From NCBI GenBank assembly GCA_003112755.1, contig BFBT01000002.1, positions 1 to 64,000 of the forward strand: a stretch of DNA of 64,000 nt, read 5' to 3'. Each line of letters begins with the position of its first letter. Within the stretch, counting starts at the first letter, position 1. The stretch comes from Lawsonibacter asaccharolyticus. GTDB lineage: Bacteria; Bacillota; Clostridia; Oscillospirales; Oscillospiraceae. Below the pieces are notes generated by a model, which did no database searches, was not told the DNA's origin, and saw nothing but the letters and a program-made list of their open reading frames with translations. The position numbers and the translations under genes were made by a program. Of this stretch, positions 8,364 through 17,152 are shown piece after piece.

Positions 8364-9574
8364 TTAATTTTCCTCCAGAGATGCCAGATATTCTTTTACT
8401 CTGCCATAATAGATGCGCAGGAACTTGTTGGCGCCGGCTGTCATGTAAACCAGATAGGGTTTGCCCTCGGCTCGTTTCTTGTCCATGAAACGGTATACCG
8501 GGTCATCCTGGGGCTGTGTTTTCAGTAGGCAGTCCATAACCAGGAATAAGGCGCGGCGCAGCTCCGGCGGCCCGCTTTTGGAAACCCTTGTGCTCTTAGC
8601 CTCGTGAGTGCCGGACTGGTCAGCGCCAGGGTCAACGCCCGCAAAAGCGGTAATGGCGTTTCGGTGGGTAAACCGGGCCACATCCCCAAGCTCCGCCATA
8701 AGCTGAGGCCGAGAGAATCGCCTACACCGTGCATGGCCATGACCACAGGGTATTCCGGGAGCTGGGCTGCCAGGGCCTGCATTTCAGCCTTGAGCCGTTC
8801 CAGAGAGGCAGAGACGGCGTTCAGCGCATCAATGGCCTGCCGGACCATGGTTTTGGTCAGAGCGTCCTTGGGGAGCATGGCAATCAGGTCCTGTGCTCCG
8901 GTGTGGACCTCAACGGCTTTGCTCTGGCTGAAGTTGTAGCCATGCCGTTTACACCACTTACGGTAACGCTCGGCAAAGGCAGTGAGGCTCATGTTTCGCA
9001 CACAGTCCACATGCCAAAAGGCCGTGGCAAAGTCCACCCACTTCTGGCTGCCGTCCTCACGGACAGGGCTGTCAAATAGGGCGTTGACGCCGGGATAGGT
9101 CTGGTCAAGAAGGGCGATGAGGTTGTTTTTCATCATCGTCTTAGTCTTAGCGTATAGACTCTGCTGCCGGTTCAGCGTTTTCAGTTGCATTCGAATCGTA
9201 TCCATGGGTGTATGTTGGCGCAATTCTGCCCAGTTGTCAAGCCCATAGCGGGCAATCTTCCGGGCATCTGCCTTGTCTGTTTTCACTTTTCGCAGGGTGT
9301 TGTTCCCGTAGTCTTTGATAAGCTTCGGATTGACTGCGCTGACAAAGACGCCCTCCTCATGAAGAAAACGGGCTACCGGCTCATAGTACCGTCCGGTATG
9401 CTCCATGACTACTCGTGTCTCACCGTCCAGGCTTTTCAAGTAGTCTGCCAGCTCCTTGAGTTCACTGCCGGTGTGACCAATAGAAAATGGTTTTGCTACC
9501 ACTTCTCCAAAAGGGCGGAGAACGGATACCATGCTCTTTCCTTTGGAAACATCGATCCCTGCCACATTGTTCAT
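8364..9574 (-). pseudogene. IS110-family transposase, one frameshift
   Basis: The N-terminal DEDD (RuvC-like) domain shows GIDVSKGKS, VVMEHTGRYYEPV and KTDKADARKIARYG. The C-terminal Tnp domain has the helix-hairpin-helix (HGVGDSLG), FAGVDPGADQSG and the serine segment RVSKSGPPELRRAL. The frame breaks at GGCCT near 8703; adding one base restores GPQLMAELGDVARF. Total ~403 aa, normal for the family. Such enzymes recombine DNA guided by a bridge RNA from a non-coding end. Without the missing base the Ser-containing domain is lost. Confidence 0.8.
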
Positions 9575-9577
9575 ATT

Positions 9578-9800
9578 GATCGCTCCTCATCATGGATTTG
9601 TTTTGGCGACCAGCCATTCCACCATTGCCGATCCAATCTATTTGATGACACGGGCGCACCAAGGAGGTGGCTCAACCTGCATAAATCGAACGCTGCGAAT
9701 GAGAGGCCGGCTGACGGACTTCGTCACGGACGCGCTGGTCCTTGGAGGTATACATCAGGCCAAGACTCTCTCATTCTAACAGCTTAGGCAACGATGCGGA
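9578..9800 (-). ncRNA. Non-coding upstream end of IS110, candidate bridge-RNA region
   Basis: There is no gene between the transposase start (9574) and the next ribosome binding site at 9850. In IS110-group elements this non-coding end encodes the bridge RNA. Short inverted repeats are present, but I could not establish the fold or the element boundary. The assignment rests on position only. Confidence 0.25.
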
Positions 9801-9860
9801 AAAAGACACGGCTGGCTGCCGTGCCTTCAACCGTAAATACATTGTAATAGGAGGTACTTT

Positions 9861-10214
9861 ATGTTTTCAAACATGCAAGCTATTTTGGCCAATCTGGTAG
9901 TCCCGGTTGTCCGCTTGCTTCTTTTCATCGCTGCGTACGCCGCCATCAAGTTTATACAGACCAAGGCGGCTATCTACAAGGCGAAAAAGGAAGCGAAAAT
10001 TCGGGACCAAGAACACGCTGCTCGTATCAGGCGCGCTAAGCGCGCAGTGAAAGAGCTGTCCCCCGACCTCAAAGAGGCAGCGGGAGACAGCCCTTACACA
10101 GATGCTATGGCAGATATTTTTTGCTCGGCCTCAGGTTCCCCAACCAGTTCGAGTAAAGATACTCTGCCTAGCGCGGAGTCGCGGGAAGCGATCTCTGTGA
10201 CCCTCAGTCGTTGA
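9861..10214 (+). CDS. Small single-pass membrane protein
   Basis: This 117-aa protein has one strong transmembrane helix (residues ~8-29, LANLVVPVVRLLLFIAAYAA). A highly basic helical stretch follows (KAKKEAKIRDQEHAARIRRAKR), then a Ser/Thr-rich tail. The positive-inside pattern suggests a cytoplasmic C-terminus. AGGAGG lies 7 bases upstream of the ATG. Family not recognised; monocistronic, ending before a terminator at 10359. Confidence 0.65.
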   Translation: MFSNMQAILANLVVPVVRLLLFIAAYAAIKFIQTKAAIYKAKKEAKIRDQEHAARIRRAKRAVKELSPDLKEAAGDSPYTDAMADIFCSASGSPTSSSKDTLPSAESREAISVTLSR

Positions 10215-10358
10215 GGGTTTAGTTCCCATCCGCAAATGGGATGGCAGCCTATACAGGCTATTTCATCTTATGCACGGAGAACAAAAACGATTTGCCGATT
10301 CATATAGGCGCGGCATAGACAAAAATTGCATATCGTTGGCATGTAGCCATGTTAGATG

Positions 10359-10391
10359 CAGCTTCCGATTTTCGGGAGCTGTTGCTTTTTG
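10359..10391 (+). terminator. Rho-independent terminator
   Basis: CAGCTTCCGA and TCGGGAGCTG form a stem around TTT, followed by TTGCTTTTTG on the plus strand. It would end transcription from the 9861 gene. Confidence 0.55.
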
Positions 10392-10398
10392 TCCAGAA

Positions 10399-10587
10399 TT
10401 AGAACCTCTTGCCGCCATGCAGCCCAAGAACAATGCCGATAACCTCGGAAATGTTGCTGACATTGGTGTCCACAACGCCGCCCGGGCCGGACAGCATGGA
10501 GCCGTAGAGATTGTAGCTGGTGCCATCAGAACAACTGATGAGAGGCCCGGACTGGGAAATGGTGGTGCCGTCTTTGGCGATGAACAT
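10399..10587 (-). CDS. Small glycine-rich hypothetical protein
   Basis: This 62-aa protein, MFIAKDGTTISQSGPLISC at the start, has AAAGGAGG 9 bases before its ATG and a TGCATAGGAT promoter 35 bases further up. It has a repeated Gly/Ser pattern and a hydrophobic C-terminal segment (EVIGIVLGLHGG). No family recognised. Real by signals rather than by homology. Confidence 0.6.
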   Translation of the reverse strand: MFIAKDGTTISQSGPLISCSDGTSYNLYGSMLSGPGGVVDTNVSNISEVIGIVLGLHGGKRF

Positions 10588-10620
10588 AGGAGTCGACCTC
10601 CTTTTTGTTGGATGTAGCCT

Positions 10621-10630
10621 ATCCTATGCA
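10621..10630 (-). promoter_or_regulatory. TGCATAGGAT promoter
   Basis: The minus strand reads CCTGCATAGGATAGG, 34 bases before the start at 10587. The CCCCAATT leader is absent here because the untranslated region is short. Confidence 0.5.
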
Positions 10631-10688
10631 GGTTGGGCTGGGATGATTTTTGTCTGCAGGAGCGCTTGGGCATGGAAAAGCATAAACA

Positions 10689-10989
10689 TCTTTTTTAACG
10701 AAGAAATGTGGCACAGGGACTTCTTCTTTCCAAAAAGCGGTGGCGCGGGCGGCTCCGTTCCGGAGCCTATGTCGGGTCCGTGAGACCTGCGACCTTCTTC
10801 GAAGGTTATGTGGCGCGTTTCCAACAACGGCGGAGTTGGTTGTAGGTTTTCGAAAAAAACCTATGTGGGTCGTAGTGCAAAACAAGGGAACCTCACGGAC
10901 CCGGCATAGAGTTCCCGCGAGGGAACCGGCTCGGGCGAGTGATGCCAGCAAATAGAACGGACTCAGCCTCTTTTCTTCGTTAAAAAAGA
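10689..10989. repeat. Interspersed inverted repeat, compact copy A (301 bp)
   Basis: The left outer end is TCTTTTTTAACGAAGAAA (10689-10706) and the right outer end its complement (10972-10989). Inner ends are GGGTCCGTGAG (10774-10784) and CTCACGGACCC (10892-10902). Each arm carries a GGCTCC...GGAGCC hairpin beside the inner end. The core has further small hairpins and no gene. No target duplication is evident. Confidence 0.8.
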
Positions 10990-11017
10990 CCCACTCTCCC
11001 CTATCAGAGCAGAAAGA

Positions 11018-11049
11018 AGCCCAGGACAGATGTTCCTCCATCCTGGGCT
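11018..11049 (-). terminator. Rho-independent terminator
   Basis: The stem AGCCCAGGA / TCCTGGGCT is followed by TCTTTC on the minus strand, directly after the HNH remnant. Confidence 0.6.
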
Positions 11050-11058
11050 CTCAACCAA

Positions 11059-11698
11059 TCAATGGTTCGACTTCTTAATATTGCAAGGCGTGCAGAGCAT
11101 CTGGCAATTCTCCCGCACCGTCTTTCCGCCCCTGCTCCACGGCTTAATATGGTCGGCGTGCATATCCTTGAAGTCCTTAGCCTGCCCGCAGATGGCGCAC
11201 TTGCCACCCTGGGCATGATAGGCGGACAGAGCGACATCGCTGTCGAACTGCCGGATGTTGAGATACTTTTCCTCGCCGGTGAGCAGGTATGGATAGATGC
11301 CCGCCTTCTTCTGCACCTCACTGTCAGCCAGCAGCCTCTTCACCTCCGCCTGGAGGAAGGCCGGGTCCAGGTTGTCGCCCTTGTGGGCGTTGTACAGGTG
11401 GCCCCAGGGCACACCTTTCATTGACTTGTCGGCGCTGGCGCCGAAGATCCGCTGCACCCAGTCGAAGACGGCCTCAAAATAGTTCCAGAGCTCATCCGCA
11501 TTCGGGTCGTTCCGGTGGGCCTGCATGAACTGGACGATGGCGTCCTTCCCGGTATAACCCTCTTCCTCTGCCTTCCAGGCAAAGGCCGTCTCCAGGTATT
11601 TCTGGCGGAATGAGTTCGGCTTCGATATCTTCGCGGCGGGTATAAAACTCGTCGTTCTTGGCTTTCTTGGCAGCACTGAGATTCTTGTTTTTGGCCAT
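11059..11698 (-). pseudogene. Chimeric remnant: methyltransferase N-terminus joined to DUF262/HNH C-terminus
   Basis: The first ~29 residues (KNLSAAKKAKNDEFYTRR) match the start of EcoRI-type adenine methyltransferases. The rest is the C-terminal ~200 residues of DUF262-type HNH nucleases: WNYFEAVFDWVQRIFG, MKGVPWGHLYN, EKYLNIRQFD, and an HNH core CAICG...HADHIKPWSRGG...CQMLCTPCN. A frame break near 11610 lies exactly at the join. This looks like a deletion that fused two neighbouring defence genes. The nuclease motif is complete but lacks its DUF262 half. The start is preceded by GAGGGA. Confidence 0.65.
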
Positions 11699-11732
11699 GG
11701 TGCAGTATCCCTCTTTTACTTCTTTTGGAGGA

Positions 11733-11742
11733 ATACTATGCA
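11733..11742 (-). promoter_or_regulatory. TGCATAGTAT promoter
   Basis: The minus strand reads TTGCATAGTATTCC, 35 bases before the ATG at 11698. Confidence 0.4.
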
Positions 11743-11954
11743 ATTTGGCCGAAAGCTATTTGCAGAAACAAAGTCCCAAGAAAGCCCTCCAGGAGCTCGC
11801 TGGACGGCCGCTTGTCATGGGGAATATCCCAGGACTCCCCTGCCCATCCCACGGCCGCCACGGATCGCCTGTGTCCTCAAGGCACCGGGAAAACAGTTTC
11901 CCTAAGGGTTCTAATTGCCAATAGGACTGCGGAACGGTTTCGTACAACATGAAA

Positions 11955-11995
11955 AAGCCCCGGGAATGCCATCTCAGCACCCCTGGGACTGTTTC
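11955..11995 (-). terminator. Terminator of the RecD2 gene
   Basis: CCCAGGGG and CCCGGGG segments can pair across ~16 bases, followed by CTTTTTC on the minus strand just after the RecD2 stop. Confidence 0.5.
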
Positions 11996-12014
11996 CTAAT
12001 CTAATTTCAGAATA

Positions 12015-14153
12015 TCACGCTTCGGCTAACAAGGACTCATCCCCCACTTCTCCCCGCAGCCGTTCCTTCAGCATCGTATTACGCTTGGTCGTCACTTCAT
12101 GCTGCACTGCGTACTGCAGGGCTGCCTCCGAGCCAACCACCACCAACAGTTTCTTGGCCCGGGAGAACCCTGTATAGACTAGATGCCGCTCCAGCATAAT
12201 GTGATTGGTATTATGGATGGGCATGACCACAATCGGGTATTCTGACCCTTGCGATTTATGGACAGTCGCCGCATACGCCAGCGAGATATCGCCCAAATCG
12301 GAGGTCGAGTAGGTGACTGGCATGCCATCAAAGACAATGATGATCTCATCGTCCTCCCGGTTGATAGATAGGATATTGCCAACATCCCCATTGAAGACAT
12401 TCTTATCGTAGTTGTTCTGCATCTGCATGACCTTGTCGCCGATCTTGAACATCGTATCGCCATACTGGACAAAAATCTTGGAGTCACTCAGCGCCGCCTG
12501 GAGCCGCTTGTTGAGGGCGACGGTGCCAATATCGGAGGTTTTCTGCGGGCACAGCACCTGGATGTCGAGCGGGTCCACCTCATAGGTATTGGGCAGCCGC
12601 TTACTTACCAGCTCCTCGATGAGCCGCGGAATATCATCCTTGTTCTCAGCCCGGATAAAGAAGAAATCAGAGTCCTTCTTCACCCGGATATCAGGCATCT
12701 GCCCCTCGTTAACGCGATGGCAGTTTTCAATGATTTTACTGGTAAGCGCCTGCCGAAAAATCTTGGTCAGCCGCACAGTTGGCACCATCTCTGAGTCGAT
12801 GATGTCCCGCAGTACATTACCGGCGCCCACAGAGGGCAGCTGGTCGATGTCGCCGATCAGGATGACCCGGGTGCCCGTTTTCAGGGCCCGGAGCAGGGCG
12901 TTCATAAGGAATGTATCGATCATGGACGACTCATCCACGATGACCGCCTGGGCGTCCAGGGGATTGGCCTGGTCGCAGAGAAACCCATCGTCAGGACGAT
13001 ACTCCAGGAGCCGGTGGATAGTCTTGGCCTCCATCCCCGTGGCCTCCTGCATCCGCTTGGCCGCCCGGCCGGTAGGAGCCGCCAGAGCCACCTTGAGCTT
13101 GTTCTGCAGGAACGCCTCGATGATGCCCCGGGTCACGGTCGTTTTGCCAGTGCCCGGTCCGCCCGTAAGCACCATCACCTGAGCGTTCATGGCGCTCATA
13201 ATGGCGTCAGCCTGGAGCGGATCATAGGAGATCTTCAGCTTGGCCTCGATCTTGGCAACCTCAGCCTTCAGCCCCTTGGGCTTGGTCATTAGCCGGTCAA
13301 GATTGCCGGCAATACCGATTTCGCAGTACCGAAGCTGGGGCAGATAGATGGCGGCCGTCCCCTCTTTGACGATCTCGCCCACCTTCAGCATCTCGTCGAT
13401 AGTCGCCTGGAGCTTCACCTCATCCACATCCAGCAGCTGGATAGCCTTGTGGACCAGCTGGTCCCTCCGGGCATAAACATGGCCGTCGTTGCTCACTTGG
13501 TTCAAGGTGAACAGGACGCCGCTGCGGATGCGGACATAGCTGTCCTTATCGATCCCAAGGCTGCTGGCCAGATGGTCAGCCATCTGGAAGCCAATACCGC
13601 GCACCTCATCGGCAAGCTGGTAGGGGTTCTTGGTGATGACGGCAATACTATCCTCGCCATAGTGGGAATAGATACGGGCCGCATAGCCAGGTGTGACGCC
13701 GTGGCCCTGGAGGAAGATCATCACATCCTGGATGGCCTTGTGTTTCTTCCAGCTCTCCTGGATCTTCTTCAGCCGGCCCTTGCCGATACCGCGGATGAGA
13801 GACAGTTTCTCGGGATGCTTGTCCAGAGTCTCGATCGTATTGGGGCCAAACGCCTGGACGATCTTATGGGCGTATTTCCGGCCGATACCTTTGCAGAAAT
13901 TGGTCAGGTAAAGCTCAATGCCATCAAGGTCCTGCGGCGTCTTGCAGGTCCAGTGGTCAGCCTCCATCTGGCGGCCATACTTGGGATGCGTCTTCCACTC
14001 TCCCTCAACAGTGAGAGTGACGCCCGGCTGCACATCAGCCATAGGACCAGTGATGGTGATATAATCGTGGTCGGTGATGCAACTGAGGATGGTAAAGCCA
14101 TTCTCAGCACTGCGAAAGACGACCTTGGCGACTCTGCATTCGATTGTTTCCAT
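12015..14153 (-). CDS. recD2: RecD2-type ATP-dependent DNA helicase
   Basis: This 712-aa protein is a 5'-3' SF1B helicase for repair and recombination. The N-terminal OB-like region (METIECRVAKVVFRSAENGF) and the helix-hairpin-helix part (IRGIGKGRLKKIQ, PYQLADEVRGIGFQMAD) are typical of RecD2. Walker A is GGPGTGKT (~residue 335), Walker B VIVDESSMID, then GDIDQLPSVGAGNVL, and the C-terminal 1B/2B motifs (LAYAATVHKSQGSEYP, YTGFSRAK). All motifs are intact. Start by AAGGAGGG 8 bases upstream. It is the last gene of the minus-strand maintenance block, separated from the others by repeat copy B. A second RecD-like helicase lies at 56967. Confidence 0.92.
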   Translation of the reverse strand: METIECRVAKVVFRSAENGFTILSCITDHDYITITGPMADVQPGVTLTVEGEWKTHPKYGRQMEADHWTCKTPQDLDGIELYLTNFCKGIGRKYAHKIVQAFGPNTIETLDKHPEKLSLIRGIGKGRLKKIQESWKKHKAIQDVMIFLQGHGVTPGYAARIYSHYGEDSIAVITKNPYQLADEVRGIGFQMADHLASSLGIDKDSYVRIRSGVLFTLNQVSNDGHVYARRDQLVHKAIQLLDVDEVKLQATIDEMLKVGEIVKEGTAAIYLPQLRYCEIGIAGNLDRLMTKPKGLKAEVAKIEAKLKISYDPLQADAIMSAMNAQVMVLTGGPGTGKTTVTRGIIEAFLQNKLKVALAAPTGRAAKRMQEATGMEAKTIHRLLEYRPDDGFLCDQANPLDAQAVIVDESSMIDTFLMNALLRALKTGTRVILIGDIDQLPSVGAGNVLRDIIDSEMVPTVRLTKIFRQALTSKIIENCHRVNEGQMPDIRVKKDSDFFFIRAENKDDIPRLIEELVSKRLPNTYEVDPLDIQVLCPQKTSDIGTVALNKRLQAALSDSKIFVQYGDTMFKIGDKVMQMQNNYDKNVFNGDVGNILSINREDDEIIIVFDGMPVTYSTSDLGDISLAYAATVHKSQGSEYPIVVMPIHNTNHIMLERHLVYTGFSRAKKLLVVVGSEAALQYAVQHEVTTKRNTMLKERLRGEVGDESLLAEA

Positions 14154-14194
14154 GTATTCTACCCTCCTTTTCGGGAGTTGTTATATCTAGTATA

Positions 14195-14204
14195 TTATAT
14201 GCGG
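14195..14204 (-). promoter_or_regulatory. CGCATATAAT promoter
   Basis: The minus strand reads CGCATATAATATAC about 45 bases before the RecD2 start; TATAAT is a perfect -10. No -35 is obvious. Confidence 0.5.
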
Positions 14205-14248
14205 ATGCCAGGTTTGATATTTTGGATGCTGGGTTTTGGAGAGCTGTG

Positions 14249-14561
14249 TCTTTTTTAACGAAGGAAGTAGCGGGGATTAGTTTGTTTGCCGGAAACTGCG
14301 GTGCGAGCCGGCTCCGTTCCGGAGCTTATGCTGGGTCCGTGAGACCGGCCCCGCACCCCTACTGGTATCTTTGGGAACTCCATTGTTGCACGAAAAAACG
14401 AGCTTGGCAAATCGTTTTCTAAAACAGCAAGCTGCGCGAAACCGTTTCGTCCGCGCCAAAGCAGCTGTCTCACGGCCCCCACATCAGCTTCCGAAGGAAG
14501 CGGCTCCGGCGAGAGTAAGCGGCAAAAGAAAACCTCCCATCACTTTTTTCGTTAAAAAAGA
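14249..14561. repeat. Interspersed inverted repeat, compact copy B (313 bp)
   Basis: Outer ends are TCTTTTTTAACGAAGGAA (14249-14266) and its near complement (14544-14561). The inner left end is GGGTCCGTGAG after GGCTCCGTTCCGGAGC; the inner right end is CTCACGGCCC followed by GGAAGCGGCTCC. The core contains a perfect CGAAACCGTTTCG palindrome at 14437-14449. Confidence 0.8.
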
Positions 14562-14612
14562 CTCGACTCTCCGTCACCAAGGACCTGCGAAACCATTTTG
14601 CACAGCAAAAGG

Positions 14613-14642
14613 CCCCAGGGGCGCTACGCAGCACCCCTGGGG
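14613..14642 (-). terminator. Rho-independent terminator
   Basis: The perfect stem CCCCAGGGG / CCCCTGGGG with a 12-base loop is followed by CCTTTTG on the minus strand, after the stop at 14668. Confidence 0.6.
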
Positions 14643-14667
14643 TATCTATCCAAAAGAAAAGAAGAAC

Positions 14668-16338
14668 TTAATGCCGCCGCCGGGGCTTTCCCTGTCCGCC
14701 TTTACTGCCGTCTGCACCTTCTGGTTTCTGCGGCTGGTTCTGAGGATCAGTCTCCCGGTATTTCAGCATCTGCAGGGTCTCATTGGGTTTTGTCCTGATA
14801 TCGGCCAAGATTGTAAACGCCTCAGTAGGCGTATAGCGCAGATTCTTCATCAGCCGCGCAGGTGTATAACCGCGCCGGCCAAAGTTGGAAGCAGCCTTGG
14901 AACCGCTGGTAGCAAACAAAGCGAACGCCGCCATGACCTCGGGGTCTTTGTCAAACTTCGCCATTTCATCTTTGGCTTCCTTGGAACTGATCTTCTTATG
15001 CTCGATGATCCAGCCCAGGACTGTTTGCCGGTCTGCTTCTGCTTTCTCCTCTGGAGTCATATCCTGGGGCTTGGTCGGTGCTGACTTCTGCCCACCCGGC
15101 TTCTTTGCCGCCTGAGCAGCATTGGCTTCAGCCTTGGCCAGCGCCGCCGCCATCTCCTCTGCAGAAGGTCCGCTGTCGGCACTGCCAGTAGCCGCGCCCT
15201 TGACGGACGCCAGGGTAGACAGAGGTTTGGCCGGCTCCAGGCCGGGCAGTACATACTTGTTGCCGATGTTCATATCCAGATTGGTGCTGCTCACCATCTG
15301 GAAGGGCTTATCGCGGTCCGGACTGGTGAAGGTCAGACGGAAGACATTGATACCCTCCCTGTTCTTGGTTTGCTCAATCTGAGTGAGGGTAAAGACCTCC
15401 TCCCCTGCTCGGTTGCCCTTTGCCTGAACTACATCATACTGGTCCAACTTCGGGTGCGCCTTCAGCATCTCCCGCATCTCCTTGCAGTCCTTGCGAAATA
15501 GGTACAGAAACTCATAGAGCCCAAAATAGCGGAGGTATTTCCCAGCAATATTTATGGGCACTGTATCCTTGGTCTTATCAGAGATGAACATCCTAGTATA
15601 GCCAGTATTCAACCCCAGCCGTTCATCCATCTCCACCGGATCAATGTGGTTGGAAAAGATCAGCTTCTCGACCAGCGAATGCAGGTTCAGGTAGGATTCA
15701 GCTGGATCCAGCTTCCGGCGGGCGGCTCTGGATGACTCAGACAGGACCCGCCGGACTTCCTCCACCAGCACCAGGTTCGTGTTTGTCTCAACCGCCGACT
15801 CCAGATCAGATTCATGGGAAGGCGGAGGAGGCGGGGGCGTGGCCCCGAGGGCCGGCTCCTCCACCACTTCCTTTTTGTCAGGGTCAGTGATAGTGGATGC
15901 CTTATCGCGTTTCACGCCGTCCACAAAACAGGTGACATTGGCGCTGGCTTTAATAGGCGTCTTGCCGCACAGCCACACGCGGGTGATAAATCCTTTGCGG
16001 GAATAGTTACTGATGATTGAATTCACCATCGCCTGAGTGGTTTTCATGACCATCAGAGTCCCATCCTTTTGCTGGGCGCGGATGGACATAGCATAGGAAT
16101 CGGCATCTGCCCTATCCAGGAACAGTCGGATGGACTGGTTCTGGACGGCAATGCCAAAGGTCTGCTGGGCCCACTCCTCGGCTGTCGTATCAGGGTCGGC
16201 AACCACATAGATGTCCCCATAGCCGAGAAACGAGTGGACCAGGGCCGATTCCTCCCCCTCGTCCGGGTTCGGCTCCAGGCGCAGACGGAGGATCTGACGG
16301 GTCAGGTAAGACAAATCTTTTGTCACAGGAATACACAC
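14668..16338 (-). CDS. Hypothetical protein with proline-rich hinge and basic tail
   Basis: This 556-aa protein has no recognised family. An N-terminal alpha/beta region (~1-160) precedes a Pro-run hinge (~ATPPPPPPSH), a central region (~200-390), an Ala/Lys-rich low-complexity linker (AEANAAQAAKKPGGQ), a helical C-terminal domain (EEKAEADRQTVLGWIIEH through AFTILADIRTKP) and a basic tail ending KPRRRH, suggesting nucleic-acid contact. The start is uncertain: GTG at 16338 sits against GGAG, while GTG at 16326 is 11 bases from it. It is last in the run of genes following the ParM-type actin, so a role in segregation or replication is possible but inferred from position only. Confidence 0.75.
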   Translation of the reverse strand: MCIPVTKDLSYLTRQILRLRLEPNPDEGEESALVHSFLGYGDIYVVADPDTTAEEWAQQTFGIAVQNQSIRLFLDRADADSYAMSIRAQQKDGTLMVMKTTQAMVNSIISNYSRKGFITRVWLCGKTPIKASANVTCFVDGVKRDKASTITDPDKKEVVEEPALGATPPPPPPSHESDLESAVETNTNLVLVEEVRRVLSESSRAARRKLDPAESYLNLHSLVEKLIFSNHIDPVEMDERLGLNTGYTRMFISDKTKDTVPINIAGKYLRYFGLYEFLYLFRKDCKEMREMLKAHPKLDQYDVVQAKGNRAGEEVFTLTQIEQTKNREGINVFRLTFTSPDRDKPFQMVSSTNLDMNIGNKYVLPGLEPAKPLSTLASVKGAATGSADSGPSAEEMAAALAKAEANAAQAAKKPGGQKSAPTKPQDMTPEEKAEADRQTVLGWIIEHKKISSKEAKDEMAKFDKDPEVMAAFALFATSGSKAASNFGRRGYTPARLMKNLRYTPTEAFTILADIRTKPNETLQMLKYRETDPQNQPQKPEGADGSKGGQGKPRRRH

Positions 16339-16383
16339 TCCTTTCAGAGAAGGGCCGGAGCAGCATGCCCCGGCCCAGGTATA

Positions 16384-17112
16384 TTAGATTTGGCTTAGCA
16401 GCGGGTTCCGGCCAAGGCTGGGCTTCTTAGGCGGTTCCTCTTTTTCCTTTGGCTCCGGCTGGAAGCAGATGGTCCGCTCCGGATCCACAGGCTGCGGCTC
16501 AGGCTTAATGGATGGCTTCGGCTCCAGCTTAGGCTTTGGTTTGGTCTGAGCAACTGGTTTAGGCTCGGCAGCCCAATCCTCTACCAGTTCCTTATCCTTT
16601 GCCGAGAGGCTCATCTTCTCCTTTTTTCCAGTCATCTTTCCGTTTACAGAAACGAGGAATTCAGACCAGACCTGCCGCATGACATCAACCTTTGGCGGGA
16701 TCTCCTTGTCGCCAAATTTCAGCGAACCGCGGATCAGCGACTTTACGAACGGAGCCAGCATATGGCCGTTGGTCCAGGCTTGATCCAGCAGGTCCCTGGC
16801 CTCATCGCCACGGATAGACAGGTTGACCACGCTGCCGATGACAAACTCACCATCAGGGCCGCGGATCTGCCAGCCATACTTGAACCCACCTTTGGGCTCC
16901 ACATAGTCGCCCTTTTTTGGTCCGTCGCGGATCAACGGAGCCCTGGCGTCCACAATGCCGATCTTCAAAGGTTTCCCCATAGCATTGGCGGCCATCAAAG
17001 CACGAACCCAGCGTGCCCGGCTCTGTCCGCTGCGCTGCAGCAGATTGAACCAAGCGGCAATGTCCTTGTCGCCTTCGCCGATATAGATACCAATATTCGT
17101 GCATGTGCTCAT
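16384..17112 (-). CDS. Hypothetical protein in the actin operon, candidate centromere adaptor
   Basis: This 242-aa protein has an N-terminal stretch GEGDKDIAAWFNLLQRSGQS followed by RARWVRALMAAN, which has the amphipathic spacing of small DNA-binding ParR-type modules. A folded middle (~60-160) precedes a long Lys/Pro-rich tail (KPKPKLEPKPSIKPEPQP). ParM-type actins need a DNA-binding adaptor encoded downstream, and this gene lies two genes downstream of the actin. The adaptor role is therefore a positional inference, not a family match. The start has AAGGAGG 13 bases upstream. Confidence 0.7.
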   Translation of the reverse strand: MSTCTNIGIYIGEGDKDIAAWFNLLQRSGQSRARWVRALMAANAMGKPLKIGIVDARAPLIRDGPKKGDYVEPKGGFKYGWQIRGPDGEFVIGSVVNLSIRGDEARDLLDQAWTNGHMLAPFVKSLIRGSLKFGDKEIPPKVDVMRQVWSEFLVSVNGKMTGKKEKMSLSAKDKELVEDWAAEPKPVAQTKPKPKLEPKPSIKPEPQPVDPERTICFQPEPKEKEEPPKKPSLGRNPLLSQI

Positions 17113-17152
17113 ATGGGTTGGTTCACCTCCTTAAAGGGAGACAGGGCTTGGC

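Noticed and set aside
10689..10989. Interspersed repeats as rho-independent terminators
   Set aside because: Ordinary terminators with T-runs lie next to several copies. The repeats have A- and T-rich outer ends far from the hairpins and conserved inner ends, so termination does not explain them.
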